Source: Bermanella sp. 47_1433_sub80_T6 (GTDB lineage: Bacteria; Pseudomonadota; Gammaproteobacteria; Pseudomonadales; Oceanobacteraceae). From it: DNA of 40,117 nucleotides. Position 1 is the first letter of the stretch. Every line of letters begins with the position of its first letter. The notes below the pieces were generated by a model. It worked only from the letters and a program-made list of their open reading frames with translations. It was not told where the DNA came from and did no database searches. Shown piece by piece: positions 29,713 through 36,399 of the stretch. A program made the position numbers and the translations under genes. The stretch lies in contig MAAD01000059.1 in NCBI GenBank assembly GCA_002162985.1, positions 1 to 40,117 on the forward strand, read 5' to 3'.

Positions 29713-29940
29713 ATGATAATCAACAAACTGGGCCAAACCGGCATTTCCATGATGTTAATGGGCGCCACCATCAGCAGCCTTTGTTTTGTGGGGGCCTTCA
29801 TCAAGGAAGACGCTCTATCTATGGGGTTACAAATTGCCTGTCACATCGGTTTGTTCATTTCTCCTTTGGCCATCAAGTTAGGTTACGTATTTAAGTTGGT
29901 GGCAGACAAACAATCTTTTAAGGAGGCAGCCAATGCTTAG
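29713..29940 (+). CDS. Small two-helix membrane protein upstream of nnrS
   Basis: A 75-residue (or 83-residue) protein with two hydrophobic segments, about GISMMLMGATISSLCFVGAF and QIACHIGLFISPLAIKLGYVF, joined by a short acidic loop. The ORF track starts at ATG 29689, but that would leave only ~10 nt of leader from the predicted sigma-54 start and no Shine-Dalgarno. ATG 29713 leaves ~34 nt and is preferred, though not certain. The stop overlaps the nnrS start by 8 bp, implying coupled translation. A comparable small membrane gene next to NnrS is plausible as a partner; its function is unknown. Confidence 0.7.
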   Translation: MIINKLGQTGISMMLMGATISSLCFVGAFIKEDALSMGLQIACHIGLFISPLAIKLGYVFKLVADKQSFKEAANA

Positions 29941-31096
29941 CCCCCAAAACGCTATAAAACCCGTTTGGCAAAATCCTTTCCGGCCCTTCTTTTTACTGGG
30001 AGCATTATTTTCGTGCCTGGTATTACTGCTTTGGGTTTCACAGCTCTCTGGCCTAATTCAATTAAGCACCTTTGGCCCTGCTATTTTTTGGCACGCTCAC
30101 GAGATGCTATTTGGATTTACTATGGCCATAGTGGTGGGCTTTTTACTTACCGCCGTGGTGAACTGGACAGGCAACCCCAGCGCCATGGGCCCTGCCCTCA
30201 AGATGCTGGTATTTTTATGGTGTTTATCGCGATTACTGTGGTTATTTGAGCAAAGTCCCGCCTGGCTGGTGGCCCTGAGTGATGTAGCATTCCCCTGGTA
30301 TGCCGCCTACTGGCTGGCCAAACCTTTAAGAAATTCAGGGCAAAAACACAACTGGCGGTTTGTATGGGTATTGGCATTGCTGGGCATTGGACAAATAATT
30401 TACCACGCACTGCTAGCCTTCAACCCCCAGTTCATTCCCGCCTTGCAACAAAGTGTGGTGCTGGTCATGGCAAACCTGGTTTTTTGGGTGGGTGGGAGAG
30501 TCTTGCCGTTTTTTGTCCAGGCAAGATTTCAAATACCGCGTCGCCCCTTGCCTGCCTGGTTAACTCCGGCGGCCATGATTAGCAGCTGGAGTTTAGTTCC
30601 ACTGTTACTGTTTAAAGACATATTCATTGGACAACCCTGGTTACTTCCTGTGATGGCTGTGTTGGCCAGTGTTTTACACGGCTTTAGACTGGCGCTTTAT
30701 TTCACAAGCGCCATTTTAAAAGAACCCATGCTGTGGTCGCTATTTATTGCCCCCTGCTGGATTATTTTTGGATTGATGGCACTGGCGTTTGACTCTGCCA
30801 ACTGGCTGCACTTGATTACCGTGGGCGGTTTAGGCGGCATGATTTTAAGCATGATTTGCAGAGTGAGTCTGGGACATACAGGTGAGAAAGTTACTGCCTT
30901 GAAATGGATTCCGCTGGCCTTTGGTTTTATGAGTCTGGCCAGCCTCATCCGCTTCTTCGCCCAAGACATTCAACTATGGAGCGGCGCCGGGTTCACTTTA
31001 AGCGCACTATTTTGGATAGGCGCCTTTGGCTGTTTTCTGGTGCATTACAGCAAGCGTTTACTTTTTTATCGGAAATATTTAGGGAGAACACCATGA
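29933..31096 (+). CDS. nnrS: NnrS family heme-copper membrane protein
   Basis: 387-residue protein with about 11-12 membrane helices. NnrS proteins bind heme and copper and protect cells from nitrosative stress, partly by limiting dinitrosyl-iron complexes. Family blocks visible are NPFRPFFLLGALF near the start, FWHAHEMLFGFTMAIVVGFLLTAVVNWTG, VFWVGGRVLPFF and LITVGGLGGMILSMICRVSLGHTG; His residues in these are likely metal ligands. SD AAGGAGG lies ahead of ATG 29933, inside the previous gene. Its stop overlaps the next ORF as ATGA. NorR control of nnrS is known in Vibrio cholerae and agrees with the boxes here. Confidence 0.93.
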   Translation: MLSPQNAIKPVWQNPFRPFFLLGALFSCLVLLLWVSQLSGLIQLSTFGPAIFWHAHEMLFGFTMAIVVGFLLTAVVNWTGNPSAMGPALKMLVFLWCLSRLLWLFEQSPAWLVALSDVAFPWYAAYWLAKPLRNSGQKHNWRFVWVLALLGIGQIIYHALLAFNPQFIPALQQSVVLVMANLVFWVGGRVLPFFVQARFQIPRRPLPAWLTPAAMISSWSLVPLLLFKDIFIGQPWLLPVMAVLASVLHGFRLALYFTSAILKEPMLWSLFIAPCWIIFGLMALAFDSANWLHLITVGGLGGMILSMICRVSLGHTGEKVTALKWIPLAFGFMSLASLIRFFAQDIQLWSGAGFTLSALFWIGAFGCFLVHYSKRLLFYRKYLGRTP

Positions 31097-31221
31097 CAAA
31101 ACCACAAAAGATCACTAAGCCAGTATGGAATCAACACAAAAACTGGATGAACATAATGAAAGAAGGTTCATCCACCGGCGTGAGTGTTAAACGAAACAGC
31201 GACACCCTATCGAAAAAATAA
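31093..31221 (+). CDS. 42-aa protein translationally coupled to nnrS
   Basis: Starts at the ATG that overlaps the nnrS stop (ATGA, 31093-31096), with AGGGAG 7 bases upstream. It encodes a basic, Trp-containing peptide (TKPQKITKPVWNQHKNWMNIM) ending TLSKK, with no membrane segment. The ORF track hides it inside a longer out-of-frame call from 30904. Gene overlap plus a good Shine-Dalgarno makes it likely to be translated. I recognise no family; a role alongside NnrS is an inference from position only. Confidence 0.6.
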   Translation: MTKPQKITKPVWNQHKNWMNIMKEGSSTGVSVKRNSDTLSKK

Positions 31222-31252
31222 AAACTGGCAGCGGGCCAAGTTGGGGGGGCAA

Positions 31253-31336
31253 CGTCAAACTGGTACGATCACCGGGTGAGCGACTTTTCGGGCACGGGGG
31301 AGTCCTCGTACATTCAGTCGCCCACCCATTTAAAAA
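31253..31336. repeat. Three-way-junction intergenic repeat, copy 1
   Basis: Related to 39892-39971. Shared blocks are TCAAA, GTACGA, TCAC..GTGAGCGA, GGGCACGGGG, CCTCGTAC, TCGCC and ATTTAAA. Outer stem GTACGA (31263-31268) pairs with TCGTAC (31306-31311). The hairpin TCAC-CGG-GTGA lies inside, and a weaker GGGCAC/GAGTCC hairpin follows. An alternative stem GGGTGAGCGACT (31274-31285) with AGTCGCCCACCC (31316-31327) pairs 11 of 12 bases. It occupies the gap between the convergent 42-aa ORF and VOC gene. Confidence 0.6.
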
Positions 31337-31375
31337 AGGTTGCCGCCCGTTCTAATCTACGGGATAACAGCGTAT

Positions 31376-31729
31376 TTAACTATCGGTCCATACCGCAAAC
31401 TCATTGCCGCTAGGATCGGCAAAGTGAAAACGGCGACCACCGGGAAACATAAACAATACCTTGACTATGGTACCCCCAGCCTTCTCAATTTTTTGCTGGG
31501 TTTTTTCAATTTCTTTACTGTAAAACACCACCAAGGCACTACCGGTCTTGGTGGACATACAGGTATCCGCCTGAAAGAAGCCGCCATTAATTCCCGCATG
31601 GGAAAACGCACAATAATCCGGCCCGTAATCCATGAACTTCCAGCCAAAAACTTTTTTAAAAAATTCCCGCGTGGCCACTATATCTTTGGCCGGAAATTCC
31701 AAATAGTTTATTTTTTCATGTGCGCTCAT
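31376..31729 (-). CDS. VOC (glyoxalase/bleomycin-resistance fold) family protein
   Basis: 117-residue single-module VOC protein: KINYLEFPAKDIVATREFFKKVFGW at the start, a paired beta-alpha unit, then GGTIVKVLFMFPGGRRFHFADPSGNEFAVWTDS. The likely metal-site residues are the first-strand Glu (E12) and the Glu in GNEFAVW. The ORF track extends to 31786, but the ATG at 31727-31729 has a strong AAGGAGT just upstream and fits the fold start, so it is chosen. Members range from dioxygenases to resistance proteins, so the substrate is unknown. It is a separate unit convergent with the nnrS operon. Confidence 0.83.
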   Translation of the reverse strand: MSAHEKINYLEFPAKDIVATREFFKKVFGWKFMDYGPDYCAFSHAGINGGFFQADTCMSTKTGSALVVFYSKEIEKTQQKIEKAGGTIVKVLFMFPGGRRFHFADPSGNEFAVWTDS

Positions 31730-31775
31730 GGTCACTCCTTGTAAAATATTTTTTGATAACGACCCCGACTGACGA

Positions 31776-32141
31776 TTAAGGAACAAGCGCCAGGAATGGG
31801 CTAATGGTCAGGGCAATCAGACCTACTATAATCGCCACATACAAAACAAAATAGCCCGGTTGGCGCTGAAAGGTTGACCAAAGGGTGCGCAGGGTGCCAT
31901 CTGCTTTTGCCTGCTGGTAGTCTTCACGGGCAGAAAGCTGGCGAGCCTTATAGTAATCGTTTAATAACTCACAGGCTTGGGTATATTGAGCAGAGTCATT
32001 CAGCCAGATAGCCGCCATTCCCAGCCCCCAAAAACCCGCATTGGTCTCGTAATACTCAATATTATGGGTATCCAAAATCTCCACCACCTGGTGATATTCG
32101 TCTTCGGGCACCTGTTTAAGCTTTAAAAGTAGTTCTGGCAT
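31776..32141 (-). CDS. DUF6164 family membrane-anchored protein
   Basis: 121-residue protein. The N-terminal ~90 residues form a small alpha-beta domain (MPELLLKLKQVPEDEYHQVVEILDTHNIEYYETNAGFWG; AAIWLNDSAQYTQACELLNDYYKARQ). A membrane helix follows near the C-terminus (YFVLYVAIIVGLIALTISPFL). This matches the DUF6164 layout, related to DUF2007-like domains; no function is known. The ORF track uses TTG at 32153; the ATG at 32139-32141 giving MPELLLKL is the family start. It lies 46 bp upstream of the VOC gene on the same strand, and the two may be co-transcribed. Confidence 0.78.
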   Translation of the reverse strand: MPELLLKLKQVPEDEYHQVVEILDTHNIEYYETNAGFWGLGMAAIWLNDSAQYTQACELLNDYYKARQLSAREDYQQAKADGTLRTLWSTFQRQPGYFVLYVAIIVGLIALTISPFLALVP

Positions 32142-32250
32142 GGGAGTATCCAATATTAATTAACGCTGATTTTAAAGGGCAAAGCGTAAATTTCAATCCT
32201 TAAACAACAAAACTTACCTTTACTGAATGTGATTTTTTCCCACAAATGGT

Positions 32251-32256
32251 TATACT
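32251..32256 (+). promoter_or_regulatory. -10 element giving a possibly leaderless DUF6502 mRNA
   Basis: TATACT (5/6 to consensus) ends 6 bases before the DUF6502 ATG, so transcription would begin at or next to the start codon. No Shine-Dalgarno is clear. The upstream -35 is weak (TGTGAT region), and TTCCCAC at 32237-32243 sits between the two. Confidence 0.35.
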
Positions 32257-32262
32257 GGATAT

Positions 32263-33060
32263 ATGGAAAGTGAAGATCAGCAAAATAAACTGCTTAAAAC
32301 CGCCATCAAGCACCTGCTAAAGCCCTTGATGCGCTTTTTAATACAAAAGCAATTAACCCTGCCCACTCTCATGGAGCTGGTAAAATCGGCCTATGTGGAA
32401 GTGGCCGAGAAAGACTTTGCCCTCGAAGGTAAAGCCCCCACCGACAGCCGCATTAACCTGTTAACCGGTGTGCATCGCAAAGACGTGAAGCGCCTACGAG
32501 ATTTAGAGGAACAACATAAACCCTCGGAGCGACTCTCCATTAGCAGCCTAATGCTGGCATCCTGGATGAGTGAAGCGCCCTTCGCTAACAAAGGTCAGCC
32601 ATTGGCTTTGCCCAAAAGTGGTGACAGCAGCTTTGAATCCCTGGCCAACCTTTATAGCCGTCAAAATATACGAGCCACCTCTATAATGGAGAATTGGCTC
32701 GAAATGGGCTGGATTGACGAAGATGATAAGGGCTTGTTAACCCTTAATCTTGAAACACTGCAGGAAAATCAATTAAGCGAAGACCAGTTGTTTTTCTTCG
32801 CCGAAAACCTGGCCGATCACATGGCCGCCAGCACCCACAATCTGAACAATCCGCACAAGATGTTTGAACGGGCGGTGTTTTATAATGCCCTGTCAAAAGA
32901 GTCGGTGCTGATACTTAAAAAGTCCGCCAAGCAACAATCCATGGCCGTTTTAAAAGACTTAAACAAACAAGCGCTGACCATGCAGAAACAAGACAAAGAA
33001 TCTGCTGAACCCCATTACCGCTTCCGCTTGGGCAGTTATTTTTACACGGATTTATCATGA
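32263..33060 (+). CDS. DUF6502 family protein (putative regulator)
   Basis: 265-residue soluble protein. The N-terminal half has the DUF6502 signature: LLKPLMRFLIQKQLTLPTLMELVKSAYVEVAEKDF followed by PTDSRINLLTGVHRKDVKRLRDLE. This region resembles a winged-helix/HTH module. The C-terminal half is helical and acidic (LETLQENQLSEDQLFFFAENLADHMAA). DNA binding is suggested by the fold but unproven. The ATG at 32263 lies immediately after a -10-like TATACT. Its stop overlaps the next gene as ATGA, so the secreted GGIGGTG protein is translationally coupled, a pairing seen with DUF6502 in related marine bacteria as far as I recall. Confidence 0.85.
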   Translation: MESEDQQNKLLKTAIKHLLKPLMRFLIQKQLTLPTLMELVKSAYVEVAEKDFALEGKAPTDSRINLLTGVHRKDVKRLRDLEEQHKPSERLSISSLMLASWMSEAPFANKGQPLALPKSGDSSFESLANLYSRQNIRATSIMENWLEMGWIDEDDKGLLTLNLETLQENQLSEDQLFFFAENLADHMAASTHNLNNPHKMFERAVFYNALSKESVLILKKSAKQQSMAVLKDLNKQALTMQKQDKESAEPHYRFRLGSYFYTDLS

Positions 33061-33344
33061 CTAAATTATTTGCAGCCTGTATTTGCTTGTTATTACCTCA
33101 ATTGCTAATGGCTGCACAAGAAGAAACCGTGGGCGGCATAGGCGGCACCGGCTCTCAAGAGGAGATTACCGGCGGCATAGGTGGCACCGGCATTCGCGAC
33201 ATGGAGCGCCCTGAAATACTGGAAAGACCTGAATTATTAGAAAGCCGTGAAGCCCTTGAAGATTTAATCGACATGGACGCCAGTGAAGCGGCCGATTTTG
33301 ACACGCCCAGCAGTGGCGACCTACCCGATACCGAAAGGCCATAA
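33057..33344 (+). CDS. Small secreted protein with GGIGGTG repeats
   Basis: 95-residue protein: a Sec signal (about 1-19, ending LLMAA), then two copies of the motif GGIGGTG (about 26-32 and 38-44) separated by SQEEIT, then a strongly acidic tail rich in Glu/Asp/Leu (RPEILERPELLESREALEDLIDMD). The two motif copies are also near-identical in DNA. GGIGGTG stretches occur at the start of DUF5666-type secreted proteins encoded after DUF6502; here only the repeat start and an acidic tail remain, so it may be a shortened relative. ATGA overlap with the gene before. Confidence 0.65.
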   Translation: MTKLFAACICLLLPQLLMAAQEETVGGIGGTGSQEEITGGIGGTGIRDMERPEILERPELLESREALEDLIDMDASEAADFDTPSSGDLPDTERP

Positions 33345-33363
33345 TACGGGTAAATATGCGATG

Positions 33364-34041
33364 TTAGTATTTCACCTGCCACAATAGCCCGGATATCCAA
33401 TCCGGACTGTGGCGACTAATACCCTTACCCACCGACGCTGTCAGCTTGTGCCTGCCATTGATTTTACGCTGCAACAAACCAGATGCCACCCGGTCTAAAT
33501 TCCCCAAGGATGTGGGTTTATGATCCACTACCAGGCCGGCAATCCAACCCTTATCAAAACCCAATTTCCTTAAGCTCATGACGCCGCCCACAGAATAATG
33601 GAAGCTGTCTACACGATTGAATTGGGTGCGCTTGCGCCACCAATATCCCAGCTCTATAAATCCCACCCCGCCCCATAAAAAACCGCTCACCTCCATACTG
33701 AGGGAAGTATCATTTACCGGCAGAGTCACTCTGGAATTGGCATTGGCCAGTTTTCGCTTTAAATGAAAATCAAGATACAGGTCAGACCACTGATCCTGAT
33801 AGGTCAACTTTAATACGCCATTGCCAATACCAGACGGACCCGCATCGGGTTTCACAAATGGCAGGGTTAACTTGGCTTTATAACTGCCATTGGCCACGTG
33901 CGCACTAATCGGGGTATACCAATAGCTGCGTTCATCGGCCACCACTCGGTACTGGCCCAGAGACAACTTTATCGCCTGCACGGACTGTACTGGCATGGTC
34001 AGCAGGCAAATCCCCATCAATCCCAAAACGGCTAAACGCAC
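33364..34041 (-). CDS. Putative outer-membrane beta-barrel protein
   Basis: 225-residue exported protein, beta-rich with alternating hydrophobic/aromatic strands (KLTYQDQWSDLYLDFHLKRKL; VGFIELGYWWRKRTQF; DSFHYSVGGVMSLRKLGF). It ends in a C-terminal aromatic residue (LLWQVKY), typical of outer-membrane barrels. Start choice: GTG at 34039-34041 has the strong Shine-Dalgarno AAGGAAGGA and begins exactly at a signal peptide (MRLAVLGLMGICLLTMPVQSVQA). The ORF-track start at 34128 and an ATG at 34074 are upstream alternatives. No specific family recognised. It is convergent with the GGIGGTG gene and divergent from the beta-propeller gene. Confidence 0.62.
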   Translation of the reverse strand: MRLAVLGLMGICLLTMPVQSVQAIKLSLGQYRVVADERSYWYTPISAHVANGSYKAKLTLPFVKPDAGPSGIGNGVLKLTYQDQWSDLYLDFHLKRKLANANSRVTLPVNDTSLSMEVSGFLWGGVGFIELGYWWRKRTQFNRVDSFHYSVGGVMSLRKLGFDKGWIAGLVVDHKPTSLGNLDRVASGLLQRKINGRHKLTASVGKGISRHSPDWISGLLWQVKY

Positions 34042-34106
34042 CCTTATTCCTTCCTTGTATATTAATTTATCCATTGTAACTATTTTACAAAAAGAATCCT
34101 CTTTGA

Positions 34107-34135
34107 TTGACGTGGGAATATTTCCCACCTATATT
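34107..34135 (+). promoter_or_regulatory. Promoter of the beta-propeller gene with palindromic operator in the spacer
   Basis: TTGACG (-35, 5/6) and TATATT (-10, 5/6) are exactly 17 bp apart. The spacer is almost entirely the dyad GTGGGAA-TAT-TTCCCAC (34112-34128). This is the classic position for a repressor operator. The regulator is unknown. Confidence 0.68.
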
Positions 34136-34163
34136 TAAGCTATTGAAACAGGGAGGAGATATC

Positions 34164-36317
34164 ATGTTTAACACTGTGCAGCCTTGGCGCTCATTAGCGA
34201 CAAGACTTACCGTTCAATCAAAGTACAAAAGAGGCCTAGTGGGCACCTTTACCTGTGGGGTTATGGCCATTAGCCTGGGGGGCTGCCTGGATTTATACGG
34301 CGATTCAGAGGCAGACAACTCTGCAAAAATCGAACTGACTCCAGCGGCCAACGCAAGCGAATTTAAAAACTACCTCACCGCCCGCTTCACTCAGTTACCC
34401 ATTGAACGTGAATACAGCGATGGCGAAATTGGCGTAACCGAAGCCATGGCAGACACCGCAGCCGTATCCGAGAGCGCCCCCTTAAGCGCCGGTGACACAT
34501 TCAGTACCACCAACAATCAGGTGGCCGGGGTGGACGAAGGGGATATTTGGAAATACGACGGAACCCATTTTTACGTTTTGCAAAAAGCGGTGTGGGATTA
34601 CCAGTATGGTGACTGCTACCAGCAAGAAGTGGATATGCCTGTCGCCGCCACAAACATAGCCGGCGACACACTGGATATTATGCCCTGTTATTCCACCCCC
34701 ATATTAAAAACTCCCGCCCAATTACGGGTGGTTAAAAACACTCAAGAAACTCTGGCAAGCGTAGAGTTTGAACAAATGTCCCCTAGCGAATTGTACTTAA
34801 GCGAGGATGCCATCGTGGTGCTGGGCAATAAATCCAGTTATCAAAACAGCTGGAACAACTATCAAAATTGGCAGGACGGCCAGACCGATATTCAGATATT
34901 TGATGTAAGCGATGTGAGTGATGTGACGGCGCCCACCAGCCGCTTAGATATTAAAGTGGACGGCTATGTGGTGCAAAGCCGTCGGATTGAGGATGAGTTG
35001 TTTATCATCACGCGCTACACCCCTAACCTGCCAGAGATGATTTATTACCCCAGCACCAGCAACCAAATAGAACAAAACAAACAGATACTGAACGAGTTAT
35101 CTCTGGATGAATTAATACCCAACATCAGCATCAACGATCACAGCCAGCCGTTAGTGAGCGTAGACAATTGCCTGTTAGCCGACACCCCAACCCAGCAATG
35201 GGGCTACCCCACTCTAAGCACCATTACCCGTATCAATATAAACACAGGTGAATTTTCCAGCCGCTGCATGGCAGGGGAAGTGGCCGGTATTTATATGAGC
35301 GAGGAAAATCTGTACCTGTTTAATACCAGTTACTGGGATTATTCCGAAGAAACCGAAGATGGTCTGGCCACCTGGAACTGGAGCCAGGGCAATACCCATT
35401 TGCATAAGTTTGCCTTGCAATCGTTTAACTACCAAGGCTCCGCCATCGTGCAAGGACGTTTGGGCTGGGACAACCCACGATATCGCTTAGGAGAATTACA
35501 CGACGGCAGCCTGGCGGTGGTCACCACAGATGGAGAATGGCGCGCCGAAGACCACCACCTAACGGTATTGGCCACTCAAGGCGGTGTATTGAAAACCCTG
35601 GCCACCCTGCCCAATACAGATCAACCGGCCGCCATTGGCAAACCCGGTGAACACATCTACAGCGTGCGCTTCATGCAAAATCGCGCCTACATTGTCACCT
35701 TTCAAAAGGTGGACCCACTATACGTGATCGACCTGACTAACCCAGCCAACCCCTCCATTGCCGGCGAATTGGAAATCCCTGGGTTCAGTGATTACCTGCA
35801 TCCCATAGGAGATGATTTACTACTGGGCATAGGCAAGGATGCCATTATGGGCGACAGTGGCACCACCTGGTATCAAGGGATAAAGGTGTCATTATTTAAT
35901 GTGGCCGACATTCAAAACCCCAGCGAGTTAGGCAATATTTTAATTGGCAAACGGGGCTCCAATACCGCCCTCAGTTACGAACCCCACGCCTTCAGTGGCA
36001 TTCAGCAAGACGGGCAATATCGCTTTGCTTTCCCCATCAGCGTACACGACGGCGAAGCCACGGGTAATTACTGGCGCGACCCTGAGAGCCAACATTACAA
36101 CTGGACACAATCGGGTTTGTATTTGTTTGAAATTGAAGAAAATCAGTTAAACCAGAGCGGTGCCATGATTACCGAAAGCAATGATGGCACTCAAGAATGG
36201 CAAAACTGGAATCAGAGACGAGGGTTAATTCAAGGAGACGATGTTTATCATCTAAGCGGTGGGGATTTGTACCATGCTAACTGGAATGATCCGCAGCAAT
36301 TGAGCAATAAGTTTTAG
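34164..36317 (+). CDS. Secreted beta-propeller domain lipoprotein
   Basis: 717-residue exported protein. The N-terminus is long and basic before a hydrophobic stretch ending in a lipobox-like LGGC (Cys about residue 39), so it is probably an outer- or inner-membrane lipoprotein. The rest matches the prokaryotic beta-propeller (PF09826-type) family: TNNQVAGVDEGDIWKYDGTHFYVL, repeated blades with LYLSEDAIVVLG, YVVQSRRIEDELFIITRYTP, PLYVIDLTNPANPSIAGELEIPGFSDYLHPIGDDLLLGIG, and HAFSGIQQDGQYRFAFPI. The start is ATG 34164 with a strong GGGAGGAG; the ORF track begins earlier at 34107. A well-formed promoter with an operator and a terminator make it a stand-alone unit. Function unknown. Confidence 0.8.
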   Translation: MFNTVQPWRSLATRLTVQSKYKRGLVGTFTCGVMAISLGGCLDLYGDSEADNSAKIELTPAANASEFKNYLTARFTQLPIEREYSDGEIGVTEAMADTAAVSESAPLSAGDTFSTTNNQVAGVDEGDIWKYDGTHFYVLQKAVWDYQYGDCYQQEVDMPVAATNIAGDTLDIMPCYSTPILKTPAQLRVVKNTQETLASVEFEQMSPSELYLSEDAIVVLGNKSSYQNSWNNYQNWQDGQTDIQIFDVSDVSDVTAPTSRLDIKVDGYVVQSRRIEDELFIITRYTPNLPEMIYYPSTSNQIEQNKQILNELSLDELIPNISINDHSQPLVSVDNCLLADTPTQQWGYPTLSTITRININTGEFSSRCMAGEVAGIYMSEENLYLFNTSYWDYSEETEDGLATWNWSQGNTHLHKFALQSFNYQGSAIVQGRLGWDNPRYRLGELHDGSLAVVTTDGEWRAEDHHLTVLATQGGVLKTLATLPNTDQPAAIGKPGEHIYSVRFMQNRAYIVTFQKVDPLYVIDLTNPANPSIAGELEIPGFSDYLHPIGDDLLLGIGKDAIMGDSGTTWYQGIKVSLFNVADIQNPSELGNILIGKRGSNTALSYEPHAFSGIQQDGQYRFAFPISVHDGEATGNYWRDPESQHYNWTQSGLYLFEIEENQLNQSGAMITESNDGTQEWQNWNQRRGLIQGDDVYHLSGGDLYHANWNDPQQLSNKF

Positions 36318-36335
36318 CTGGGTTAGTTTGAAATC

Positions 36336-36369
36336 AGCGGGCAGTATCAACACTTGCCCGCTATTTTTT
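36336..36369 (+). terminator. Rho-independent terminator after the beta-propeller gene
   Basis: Stem AGCGGGCA / TGCCCGCT (8 bp, 11-base loop) followed by ATTTTTT, starting 19 bp after the stop. It lies in the gap before convergent ybiT. Confidence 0.82.
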
Positions 36370-36399
36370 ACGCCAATCTATATAGCTTAAAGAAATTAA

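Noticed and set aside
31346-31363. CCCGT/ACGGG hairpin as the VOC gene terminator
   Set aside because: Only a 5-bp stem and the T run comes about 8 bases after it on the minus strand; too weak to call.
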